64,000 nt of DNA, taken from assembly GCA_009782555.1 (NCBI GenBank), contig WRIV01000003.1, positions 106,011 to 170,010 on the forward strand. Reading direction: 5' to 3'. This DNA is from Treponema sp. (GTDB lineage Bacteria; Spirochaetota; Spirochaetia; Treponematales; Breznakiellaceae). Under the pieces are notes generated by a model, which was not told the origin of the DNA, made no database searches, and saw nothing but the letters and a program-made list of their open reading frames with translations. How positions within the stretch are numbered: position 1 is the stretch's first letter; each line of letters opens with the position of its first letter. Shown one piece after another: positions 37,944 through 45,862 of this stretch. A program made the translations under genes and the position numbers.

Positions 37944-38980
37944 TGCTACCCTTTACCGGATCAGCAATGAAAAACAAAGCAAAACATTTTGCCTTCTGTG
38001 TGGTTTGCCTGATCTTAGCTTTCCCGGCTGCTTTTTCCTGCTGTAAGAAAAACGCTAAAACAGCAGAGACAGAACAAAGCGATGCGGCTGGTTCTTCGGA
38101 CTCGGCGGATGGCAGTACGAGCGAAACCGGCATTATTCAGGCCCAGGATACGGCAGTCCAGGGAGCTGCAAATCAAAATGCGGGGCAATCTGCCAGCAGC
38201 AATGCCGGAACCTCTGCCGGTATGGTCAGGAGTTCCAGCGAATCGCTTTCATCTGGATCATTAAGTTCGATAAGAAGCGGCCGCGGAGTTTATCTCGGTG
38301 AATTGAATCCGGTAAACTATAAAACCGTCGATCCGGCGGTACTGCTTCAAATGGGAATGGAACAGTACCAGGTTTCATTCATCATGGGGGAACGGTACCT
38401 TAACGCCCAAAACTATGACCGGGCCCTGGCGGAATACAACAGGGCCATTAACCTTAAGCCAGACTATGCGGAAGCTCTCTTTTCCCGGGGCAGAACTTAC
38501 CAGATCAAGGGCGATCTAAACCGGGCCATGGAGGACTATAACAAAACAATCAACCTGAACAAAAGCAGCGCCGCGGCCTACAATTACCGCGGGTATATTT
38601 TTTCCCAGCGGGGAGATCATGCAAGAGCCCTAAACGACTACAACCAGGCCTTGACCATAAAAAAGGATTATGGAGACGCCCTCTACAACCGGGGTTATTC
38701 CTACCGCATACAGGGACAATTTGACCGGGCCATTGAAGATTTTACCCGGCTAATACAACTGGAACCAAACAATGCTTCGGCCTATAACCAGCGAGGCACC
38801 GCCTGGTATTACAAGGAAAATGATGAACGGGCTATTAGGGATTTTTCCGAAGCTATCCGGCTTAAGCCCGATTATGCCCTGGCCTGGCATAACCGAGGAA
38901 CCGCCTATCGCATGACAGGAAATACCAAAGCGGCCAATGCCGATTTTGCCGAAGCGTCCCGGCTCGGTTACCGCAAGTAA
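37943..38980 (+). CDS. TPR-repeat lipoprotein
   Basis: 345 residues from the ATG at 37943, which overlaps the previous stop. The ATG at 37967 starts the signal peptide (KNKAKHFAFCVVCLILAFPAAFSC) and may be the true start. A Ser/Ala/Gly/Gln-rich linker (residues 40-105) precedes about five clean TPR units from residue 140, for example ALAEYNRAINLKPDYAEALF and AIRDFSEAIRLKPDYALAWH. It is predicted to be lipid-anchored on the periplasmic side of a membrane. The coupling suggests it binds the TPR domain of the upstream protein. Confidence 0.8.
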   Translation: MLPFTGSAMKNKAKHFAFCVVCLILAFPAAFSCCKKNAKTAETEQSDAAGSSDSADGSTSETGIIQAQDTAVQGAANQNAGQSASSNAGTSAGMVRSSSESLSSGSLSSIRSGRGVYLGELNPVNYKTVDPAVLLQMGMEQYQVSFIMGERYLNAQNYDRALAEYNRAINLKPDYAEALFSRGRTYQIKGDLNRAMEDYNKTINLNKSSAAAYNYRGYIFSQRGDHARALNDYNQALTIKKDYGDALYNRGYSYRIQGQFDRAIEDFTRLIQLEPNNASAYNQRGTAWYYKENDERAIRDFSEAIRLKPDYALAWHNRGTAYRMTGNTKAANADFAEASRLGYRK

Positions 38981-39020
38981 ACAAATTCCTATGTTTTTAG
39001 CTTTTTAACCGCCTTCACCT

Positions 39021-39557
39021 TCAGGTTTTTGTCCTTATTTTAGAGTAGCCGATTATCAACAAGGTCCCAACGACCAGCACCACCGCTACATTAACACCGG
39101 CGGCGACAAAACCCTGGAGGGTTACCTTACCGAAGGGTTCCTTATAAATAAGAAGATCCAGCGTCCGGGCAATAAAAACCCACACCAGGATATTGGCGAT
39201 GATCTGAGCGCCGTTAAAAAGCACCGCCTCCTTAACGCCGAATCCGCCTTCTTCGATTTTAAAAGACTTCCAAAAGGCGCCGACTCCCAGGCCAAAAATG
39301 GCGGAAGAAATTACCCAGCTCCACCATATATCCCAGGGTGCAGTCAGATCTACCAGAAAATGGCCAATCAAACCGGTAAAAAACCCTGCTAGGGGCCCAA
39401 AAATCGCCGCAAAAGCTGCCAGGACAGCTATACCCAGGTTAATATAGGTCCCCTCAACCCCGGCAGGGATCGCCGCAAAACGGTTCAACACAAACATAAG
39501 CGCGGCTCCGATACCAATGGCAGCCGCGATTTTAGCGGAAATCATCTTGTTTTCCAT
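39021..39557 (-). CDS. ECF transporter substrate-binding component, UPF0397 type
   Basis: 178 residues with five or six membrane helices. The opening (AAAIGIGAALMFVLNRFAAIPAGVEGTYINLGIAVLAAFAAIFGPLAGF...) and DLTAPWDIWWSWVISSAIFGLGVG are characteristic of the UPF0397 family of S components, which capture a vitamin-like compound for energy-coupling-factor importers. No EcfA/T genes are adjacent, so it probably shares a common ECF module. The substrate is unknown. The upstream gap (39558-39704) holds an imperfect long inverted repeat. Confidence 0.85.
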   Translation of the reverse strand: MENKMISAKIAAAIGIGAALMFVLNRFAAIPAGVEGTYINLGIAVLAAFAAIFGPLAGFFTGLIGHFLVDLTAPWDIWWSWVISSAIFGLGVGAFWKSFKIEEGGFGVKEAVLFNGAQIIANILVWVFIARTLDLLIYKEPFGKVTLQGFVAAGVNVAVVLVVGTLLIIGYSKIRTKT

Positions 39558-39589
39558 ATTCTCTATTTCTTCTCCCGCAAATAATTGTT

Positions 39590-39668
39590 ATCGCAAAACA
39601 GAAACTAATTCATTCTATCATGTTTCATAATAGATTGCTATCGTTAGTTTTCATAATCTCTGTTTTAT
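39590..39668. promoter_or_regulatory. AT-rich divergent region with nested inverted repeats
   Basis: AAAACAGA and AACTAA near 39593-39607 are matched by TTAGTT and TCTGTTTT near 39650-39665. The region lies between the ECF gene (minus) and the cyclase gene (plus). TAAAAT at about 39671-39676 may be the -10 of the cyclase, which has a normal leader and GGAGG. No riboswitch fold that I recognise. Confidence 0.3.
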
Positions 39669-39704
39669 GGTAAAATTGATCCTTAAGAATATGGAGGCTG
39701 AAGA

Positions 39705-41315
39705 ATGAAAAGTTCCGGCGGCTTAAAAGGTCTTGCAAAAGCAATTGGGATCAAATTGATACCCGGATTGTTTTTTGTTTCAGCGCTTGTAACATTGATT
39801 ATTTCCGAAGCTGTAAATTTTCACATGAATAACTACGAAACTACGGTCATCGAAACAACCCAAAACTACTTAAAAGCAGCGGTACAGGCTTTGGCGGAAT
39901 TGATCAGCGCCGAAGAATTGGACCGCTTCCATACAGCCGGGGATACACAAAGCCTTGAGTATGAAGAAATAAGAAGCCGGCTCATCAAATTTGCCGGGGA
40001 TTACAATGTCCTGTACGCTTATTATTGGCGGGATTACGGGGATGGTACACATCAATACATCGTTGATAACGACCTGGACCCGGAAAACCAGGAAGGACCG
40101 TGGAGCTTTTATCAAAATGAAGATGTTGACCTTGACGCCCTGGCCGGAAATACCGGCGTAACGGATCTGGGTTCCTATACCCCGCCATGGAAGGGCTTAC
40201 TCTCCGCCTATACTCCGGTATATGACCGGGAAGGTGCTGTCTCATGCATTGCCGGTGTAGATATCAGTGACGAATTCATTATTAAACAGCAGCAGGATTC
40301 ACAGAACATGACAATTCTCCAGCTTATCGCCCTTCCGATCGCTGTGATTTTCGGCATTCTGAATATGCTGCTCTACCGCAGCAAAGCCAGGCAAATCGAA
40401 GAAGCCCATACAAAGCTCCAATACTTTAACAATAACCTTCGCCGGGCCTTTTCCACCTATTTATCGGAGGATGTGGTGGAAGAAATTGTTTCCGATCCCA
40501 CCCATCTCCAGCTTGGCGGGGAAAAGCGGTATATGACCGCCATCTTTACCGATATCCAGAACTTTACCACCATTGCAGAAAAACTGAGCCCTGAACATCT
40601 GGTGGAACTCCTTAACTATTATCTTTCCACCCTAAGCGATATTATTCTCGAACAAAGCGGGACCATCGACAAATACGAAGGGGACGCCATTGTTTCCTTT
40701 TTCGGCGCGCCGCTAAAACTTGCCGACCATGCCCTGCGGGCCTGCATAACTGCAATCATGATGAAACGCGTAGAACCAGCAATTAACGATTATGTCGCAG
40801 AAAATAAACTGAGTCCCTCGCCCCTTTACACCCGGATAGGAATCAACTCCGGCGATATGGTCGTTGGAAATATGGGAACCCAAAAGAAAATGAACTACAC
40901 CATTGTCAGCAATGCGGTAAATCTGGCGTCGCGGTTCGAAGGAGTAAATAAACAATACGGAACCTGGATTTTGGCATCGGAAGATACCATTAAGGAAACA
41001 CAGGGCCGGCTTCTTACCCGGCGGCTTGACCGGATCAGGGTATTGGGCATTAATGAACCGGTACAGATTTACGAGATCCTGGAAACAAAAGAAAATGCGA
41101 CATCGGCACTACAGAACAAAATAAGCCTTTTTGACAAGGCCCTTGAACCCTTTGAGGCCCGCAGTTGGCAGAATGCCCTAACGTCATTTAACAAGGTTTT
41201 GGAACTATACCCCGATGACAGCCCTTCCCTTCTTTATAGGGATCGCTGCAAGCAATACCTTAATTGCCCCCCGGCAGACGATTGGGACGGGGTGTTTAAC
41301 TATGATGAAAAATAA
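39705..41315 (+). CDS. Membrane class III adenylate/guanylate cyclase
   Basis: 536 residues. A membrane helix (about 14-35), an extracytoplasmic sensor of Cache type (residues 40-195: YYWRDYGDGTHQYIVDND, LSAYTPVYDREGAVSCIAGVDIS), a second helix (205-225), then a cyclase domain with FTDIQNFTTIAEKLSPE (metal Asp), DKYEGDAIVSFFGAP (second metal Asp) and RIGINSGDMVVGNMG. The last 70 residues look like one TPR hairpin. It makes a cyclic nucleotide in response to an external signal. GGAGG sits nine bases before the ATG. Confidence 0.88.
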   Translation: MKSSGGLKGLAKAIGIKLIPGLFFVSALVTLIISEAVNFHMNNYETTVIETTQNYLKAAVQALAELISAEELDRFHTAGDTQSLEYEEIRSRLIKFAGDYNVLYAYYWRDYGDGTHQYIVDNDLDPENQEGPWSFYQNEDVDLDALAGNTGVTDLGSYTPPWKGLLSAYTPVYDREGAVSCIAGVDISDEFIIKQQQDSQNMTILQLIALPIAVIFGILNMLLYRSKARQIEEAHTKLQYFNNNLRRAFSTYLSEDVVEEIVSDPTHLQLGGEKRYMTAIFTDIQNFTTIAEKLSPEHLVELLNYYLSTLSDIILEQSGTIDKYEGDAIVSFFGAPLKLADHALRACITAIMMKRVEPAINDYVAENKLSPSPLYTRIGINSGDMVVGNMGTQKKMNYTIVSNAVNLASRFEGVNKQYGTWILASEDTIKETQGRLLTRRLDRIRVLGINEPVQIYEILETKENATSALQNKISLFDKALEPFEARSWQNALTSFNKVLELYPDDSPSLLYRDRCKQYLNCPPADDWDGVFNYDEK

Positions 41316-41327
41316 GGCGGGAAGCCG

Positions 41328-41729
41328 TTATTTGGTGTCCGGATAGAGGCCCGGCACATTCCATTCCGGAGGAATTTTTGACGGCTGGCCATTGCTGTCC
41401 ACAAAGGCCCAGGTAACTTTTGCCTGGACGATGATATCCTCCCCGCGCCGGATTTCCTGGGCAATAACGCCGCTGACGGCACCCTTTTTTACCGGCCAGC
41501 ATTTTATTGTCAATGTTTCATCGGCCAAAGCGGGCTTCTTGTAATCAATTTCAATCCGGGCAATAAAAAGGCCGTACCCAGCGTTAAAGGCCGCAGGATA
41601 ATCAAAGCCAATGGTTTTTAAATACTCATAACGGCCATACTCAAGATAGTTGAGGTAGTTTGCATTGTTTACATGATTATAACTGTCGCACTCATAGGTC
41701 CGAACAGTCAAAGTACATTCGGTTACCAC
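41328..41729 (-). CDS. Hotdog-fold acyl thioesterase (YbgC/FadM-like)
   Basis: 133 residues from a GTG at 41729. A TTG seven codons upstream is in frame, but the promoter geometry supports the GTG. The fold is 4-hydroxybenzoyl-CoA thioesterase type: VRTYECDSYNHVNNANYLNYLEYGRYEYL (active-site Asp and His/Asn region), ARIEIDYKKPALADETLTIKCWP and AKVTWAFVDSNGQPSKIP. It would hydrolyse acyl-CoA or acyl-ACP thioesters in the cytoplasm. It is divergent from the Nudix gene, sharing a 38-base promoter region. Confidence 0.85.
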   Translation of the reverse strand: MVTECTLTVRTYECDSYNHVNNANYLNYLEYGRYEYLKTIGFDYPAAFNAGYGLFIARIEIDYKKPALADETLTIKCWPVKKGAVSGVIAQEIRRGEDIIVQAKVTWAFVDSNGQPSKIPPEWNVPGLYPDTK

Positions 41730-41732
41730 CGC

Positions 41733-41764
41733 TTCACTATAGCTCTTCAAACAACTATAATCAA
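41733..41764. promoter_or_regulatory. Overlapping divergent leaderless promoters
   Basis: Minus strand: TTGATT (41764-41759), 17 bases, TATAGT (41741-41736), six bases, GTG at 41729. Plus strand: TTCACT (41733-41738), 17 bases, TATAAT (41756-41761), six bases, ATG at 41768. The two promoters occupy the same 32 bases, so polymerases should exclude each other. Confidence 0.65.
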
Positions 41765-41767
41765 GTT

Positions 41768-42292
41768 ATGTTCCGCTTTTGCCCTGCCTGCGCTTCGGAA
41801 AAAATCCGTTTTGAAGAGAACAGAATTTTTCGCTGCTCCGGCTGCGGTTTTACCTATTACCACAACACCGCCGCCGCCGCCGCCTGTATTGTCCGCACCG
41901 GCAAAGGTCTCCTTTTTCTTGTCCGGCAGAGGGAACCCGGCAGGGGAAAGCTGGACCTCCCGGGCGGCTTTGTCGATCCCGGCGAGGGAGCTCTGGGCGG
42001 ACTGCACCGGGAATTTAACGAAGAACTGGGACTGGATATTAGCCCTGAAAAATTCAAATTTTTTGCTTCGTTCCCTAACACATATCCCTACAAAAATATC
42101 CTCTATAATACCTGCGATCTTTTCTTTTTCCTGGATGCCCCGGATCTGACAGAACAAAATATTTTTATTGAAAGGTCTGAAATTTCCTCCCTGCGGTTTA
42201 TCAAACCCGAAAAACTGTGCCTTGAGGAAATAGCTTTTGAGTCGGTAAAAAAAGCTCTCCGGGTGTACCTTGACAGTGTTGACACTTTTTAA
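41768..42292 (+). CDS. Nudix hydrolase with N-terminal zinc ribbon
   Basis: 174 residues from the ATG at 41768. Residues 4-30 form a zinc ribbon (FCPAC...CSGCGFTYYHN). The Nudix box is near 64-86 (GGFVDPGEGALGGLHREFNEELGL), with the REFNEE metal ligands intact. Zinc-ribbon Nudix enzymes often act on NADH or nucleotide sugars, but the NudC tail motif is not seen, so the substrate is open. The family hydrolyses X-linked nucleoside diphosphates. Confidence 0.88.
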   Translation: MFRFCPACASEKIRFEENRIFRCSGCGFTYYHNTAAAAACIVRTGKGLLFLVRQREPGRGKLDLPGGFVDPGEGALGGLHREFNEELGLDISPEKFKFFASFPNTYPYKNILYNTCDLFFFLDAPDLTEQNIFIERSEISSLRFIKPEKLCLEEIAFESVKKALRVYLDSVDTF

Positions 42293-42304
42293 GCATGGTT
42301 AAGT

Positions 42305-42865
42305 ATGCTGTGTTGTCTATCCAGTACCGGAAAGGTCCTCCCCAAGGAATACCGGAAAACTGCGGAAGCCCTTTTTCTTGCTGGGCAAAGTTCCGGACCG
42401 ATTCCAGAAAACTACCTGGATTTTGCAGACAAGCTGGGAGTTGGCACAGATTACCGTAAAATCGATGGAAGCTGGAAAAACCCCGGGGAACTGGAAAAAT
42501 TTCTTCATTCCTTTAGGAACAACCTGGACCTTCTGATTCAAAAAACCTGGGTAGAAAAGGCCGATGAGGATCGCAAGGAAAAGCTCCTCGACCGCGTTCC
42601 CGGCTTTATCGGTCTTATAAAAGAAAGGAACTATGCCAAGGCCCTGGGAGAATTCGGTTCCATCCTGGAAGAACTGGCCTGGCTTCTTTTTGGTTCCCAA
42701 AGCCACAAGGAAGATTTTTTTGACTATGTTTTCCGCATCGATCACCAGTTGGGGCTTTTCTGGTGGTATGGCGGGCAGCTTGAACATTTTCTCGCTATAG
42801 AACAAAACGAAGATATCCAAAGGGCGGTGCTGTTTCTGGGGCTCTGCTATTTGACTGAGTTTTAA
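42305..42865 (+). CDS. Hypothetical cytoplasmic protein
   Basis: 186 residues starting 12 bases after the Nudix stop, in the same direction. The sequence is soluble and helix-rich (YRKTAEALFLAGQSSGP, WVEKADEDRKEKLLDRVPGFIGLIKERNYAKALGEFGSILEELAWLLFG). No signal, membrane segment or known motif. A C-terminal aromatic stretch (GLFWWYGGQLEHFL) is notable. It ends 15 bases before glnS. The start codon is not supported by a ribosome binding site. Confidence 0.6.
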   Translation: MLCCLSSTGKVLPKEYRKTAEALFLAGQSSGPIPENYLDFADKLGVGTDYRKIDGSWKNPGELEKFLHSFRNNLDLLIQKTWVEKADEDRKEKLLDRVPGFIGLIKERNYAKALGEFGSILEELAWLLFGSQSHKEDFFDYVFRIDHQLGLFWWYGGQLEHFLAIEQNEDIQRAVLFLGLCYLTEF

Positions 42866-42880
42866 GACTGAATTTAAATT

Positions 42881-44701
42881 ATGAAAGAAACAAAAAATAA
42901 CAAAATGACCGGACCGGAGGGCGGTTCGGACTTTATCAGTGAATTCATCAAAGAAGACCTTGCATCGGGCCGTTATGCCTATGTTCATACTCGTTTTCCG
43001 CCGGAACCCAATGGCTGGCTTCATATCGGCCACTGCAAGGCCCTGATGGTGGACTTTGTCATGGCGGAACGCTACGGCGGCAAGTGCAATCTCCGTTTCG
43101 ACGACACCAACCCGGAAAAAGAAGATATTTCCTATGTAGAAGCGATCAAGCGGGATGTCCGGTGGCTGGGCTTTGACTGGGAAAACCGGGAATACTATGC
43201 CTCGGATTACTACGAGTACCTGTACGATTTGGCGGTAAAGATCATTAAAAAGGGCCAAGCTTATGTGGATGATCTGTCTGACGAAGAAATAAGTGAATAC
43301 CGGGGTACGGCGGTTACTGAAGAAAACAGGGCCGCCGATGGCCGCATTACCCAGACACCGCCGGGCCGGAACAGCCCCTGGCGGAATCGCAGCGTAGAAG
43401 AAAACCTGGAACTCTTTGCCGCCATGCGGGCGGGAAAATATGCGGACGGAGAAAAAACTCTGCGGGCAAAAATCAATATGGCCGACCCAAATCTCCTTAT
43501 GCGGGATCCGGTAATGTACCGCATACGTCGTGCTGCCCATTACCGCACAGGAAACAAGTGGTGCATCTATCCTATGTACGATTTTCAACATCCCCTGTCG
43601 GATGCCAAGGAAGGGATTACCCACTCCCTCTGTTCCCTGGAATACGAAATTCACCGGCCCCTTTATGAGTGGTTTATCCGGGAGGCTGAGGTGTTTCCGT
43701 CCCGGCAGATCGAATTTGCCCGGCTAAATCTTTCCCGAACAGTGCTGTCCAAACGGTATCTGCTTCGGCTGGTAGAAGAAAAGCATGTTTCCGGCTGGGA
43801 CGATCCCCGTATGCCGACCCTGGCGGGACTTCGGCGGCGGGGTTATACCCCCGCCGCCCTGCGAAGTTTTGTTTCCCAAATCGGCATCGCCAAAACCGAC
43901 AGCACCGTAGATATTGCCTTTTTGGAATACTGTCTGCGGGAGGATCTAAACAAAACCAGCCGCCGGGTCATGACGGTGCTGCGGCCCCTTAAACTTATCA
44001 TAGAAAACTGGCCGGGAGAAACCGCCGAAGAACTGGAAGCGGTAAACAACCCCGAAGATCAAAACGCCGGAACCCGTATCATCCGATTCGGAAAAGAATT
44101 GTGGATAGAACGGGATGATTTTGAAGAAAACCCTCCGCCCAAATATTTCCGCCTCTTCCCCGGCAGCACCGTGCGGCTCCGCTATGGCTACATTGTTACC
44201 TGTACGGGCTGCGACAAGGATGCCGCCGGAAACGTAACCGCCGTCCGCTGCAGTTACGATCCGGAAACCAGAGGCGGCAATACCGCCGCCAGCGGCGTCT
44301 CCGGCAGCATCAAAGTAAAAGGCACGATCCACTGGCTAAATGCGGCAGATGCGATTCCCCTGGAAGTCAGGCTTTACGATTATTTGTTTGCGGCGGATAA
44401 ACCCATGCAAACCTCCGCTAATGCATTCGGTGTCCCGGATGCGGACCCAGGGAGTACCTTCATTGGTAACCTGAGTCCATCCTCGCTGGAGATCATTTCC
44501 GGTGCATGGGGAGAACCTTGTCTGGCTGAGGCAGGGCCGGGAGAACGGTTCCAGTTTGAGCGGCTTGGGTATTTTGTAAAAGATTGTCCGGCCATACCGG
44601 AGAGTTCCGGCGACGGGGTAAAAAATTCGATCCCGGTGTTCAACAAAACTGTGGGCCTGCGGGATACCTGGGCAAAAGTAAAAGAAAAGGGAGGCAAATA
44701 A
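42881..44701 (+). CDS. glnS: Glutaminyl-tRNA synthetase
   Basis: 606 residues. The class I signature HIGH (48-51) follows PPEPNGW, the GlnRS variant, and LSKRY contains the KMSKS-type Lys291. It also shows LRFDDTNPEKEDISYVEAIKRDV and QIEFARLNL. The C-terminal beta-barrels bind the anticodon. The enzyme charges tRNA-Gln directly, so this organism need not rely on amidating Glu-tRNA-Gln. The anticodon domain has a loop with Gly/Ala/Asn repeats (TRGGNTAASGVSGS). GGGAGG at its end is the ribosome binding site of the next gene. Confidence 0.94.
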   Translation: MKETKNNKMTGPEGGSDFISEFIKEDLASGRYAYVHTRFPPEPNGWLHIGHCKALMVDFVMAERYGGKCNLRFDDTNPEKEDISYVEAIKRDVRWLGFDWENREYYASDYYEYLYDLAVKIIKKGQAYVDDLSDEEISEYRGTAVTEENRAADGRITQTPPGRNSPWRNRSVEENLELFAAMRAGKYADGEKTLRAKINMADPNLLMRDPVMYRIRRAAHYRTGNKWCIYPMYDFQHPLSDAKEGITHSLCSLEYEIHRPLYEWFIREAEVFPSRQIEFARLNLSRTVLSKRYLLRLVEEKHVSGWDDPRMPTLAGLRRRGYTPAALRSFVSQIGIAKTDSTVDIAFLEYCLREDLNKTSRRVMTVLRPLKLIIENWPGETAEELEAVNNPEDQNAGTRIIRFGKELWIERDDFEENPPPKYFRLFPGSTVRLRYGYIVTCTGCDKDAAGNVTAVRCSYDPETRGGNTAASGVSGSIKVKGTIHWLNAADAIPLEVRLYDYLFAADKPMQTSANAFGVPDADPGSTFIGNLSPSSLEIISGAWGEPCLAEAGPGERFQFERLGYFVKDCPAIPESSGDGVKNSIPVFNKTVGLRDTWAKVKEKGGK

Positions 44702-45823
44702 ATGTCAAAAGTATATTTTACCAGCATGAGAACCAATGTAGGAGAAAGTCTCCTGACTAAAATGGAACGGCTTATCAACAAAGCGGGAATAGGAAAAATT
44801 GATTTTAATCGGAAATATACCGCCATAAAGGTACATTTTGGCGAACCGGGAAACCTGGCATTTCTGCGGCCTAACTTTGCCAAAACCCTCTCAGACACAG
44901 TAAAAGCCCTGGGTGGTATGCCATTTTTAACGGACTGCAATACCCTCTATGTGGGCAGGCGGAATCAGGGTTTAAATCATTTGGACGCTGCCAACGAAAA
45001 CGGTTATTTTCCCTTGTCCACGGGGTGCCAGAATATTATCGCCGACGGCATTCGGGGTACTGACGACGTGGAAGTCCCTGTCGCCGGCGGACAATACTGC
45101 AAAACCGCTCACATCGGCAGGGCAATCATGGATGCGGATATTGTACTTTCCTTGAATCATTTTAAAGGCCACGAAGCTGCCGGTTTCGGCGGCGCCCTTA
45201 AAAATATCGGCATGGGTTCGGGGAGCCGGGCGGGTAAAATGATCATGCACAACGATGGAAAACCCCTGCTGAACAAAGACGACTGCATAGGCTGCAAAAT
45301 ATGCCTGCGTTTCTGCGCTCATGATGCAATCAAAATAACCAATGGAAAAGCATCCATCGATCAGGATAAATGCGCTGGCTGCGGACGCTGCATCGGCGCA
45401 TGCAGTAAGGATGCAATTTCACACAGTTGGAGTTCCAGCGGCAGGGCACTATGCTGTAAAATTGTTGAATACACAAAAGCAGTATTGGACGGGCGGCCCA
45501 ATTTCCACATCAATGTAGTGAATCAGGTTTCACCCTACTGTGACTGCCACGACGAAAATGACGCAGCAATAATCCCAGATATTGGAATCTTTGCCGGCTT
45601 TGATCCCGTGGCTCTGGACAAGGCATGCATCGATGCGGTAAACGCTGCACCCCCGCTGCTTTCCAGCATACTTGGCGAAAGGCAGCGCACTCATCAGGAC
45701 GAGGCGGGGAATGCGGATCATATGATCGACGTTCATCCCGCAGCCGACTGGCGTGAACAAATTTCCCATGCAGAAAAAATAGGATTAGGCAGCGGAAAGT
45801 ACGAGTTAGTGACCGTAAAATAG
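44702..45823 (+). CDS. DUF362 protein with two [4Fe-4S] motifs
   Basis: 373 residues beginning immediately after the glnS stop, with GGGAGG seven bases upstream. Residues 1-180 and 255-330 are DUF362 (IKVHFGEPGNLAFLRP, DADIVLSLNHFKGHEAAGFGGALKNIGMG, FDPVALDKACIDAV). In between is an inserted bacterial ferredoxin with CIGCKICLRFC and CAGCGRCIGAC. Such proteins are common in anaerobes and presumed to take part in electron transfer or cofactor handling; the reaction is not established. A hairpin follows at 45828. Confidence 0.85.
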   Translation: MSKVYFTSMRTNVGESLLTKMERLINKAGIGKIDFNRKYTAIKVHFGEPGNLAFLRPNFAKTLSDTVKALGGMPFLTDCNTLYVGRRNQGLNHLDAANENGYFPLSTGCQNIIADGIRGTDDVEVPVAGGQYCKTAHIGRAIMDADIVLSLNHFKGHEAAGFGGALKNIGMGSGSRAGKMIMHNDGKPLLNKDDCIGCKICLRFCAHDAIKITNGKASIDQDKCAGCGRCIGACSKDAISHSWSSSGRALCCKIVEYTKAVLDGRPNFHINVVNQVSPYCDCHDENDAAIIPDIGIFAGFDPVALDKACIDAVNAAPPLLSSILGERQRTHQDEAGNADHMIDVHPAADWREQISHAEKIGLGSGKYELVTVK

Positions 45824-45827
45824 TAGC

Positions 45828-45857
45828 GCTGTTCGGGAACTTCAATTTCTGAACAGC
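45828..45857. terminator. Hairpin between convergent genes
   Basis: GCTGTTC (45828-45834) and GAACAGC (45851-45857), a 7-base stem with a 16-base loop. It lies between the DUF362 gene and the GH13 gene. Weak, and no T run follows. Confidence 0.4.
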
Positions 45858-45862
45858 CTGAA

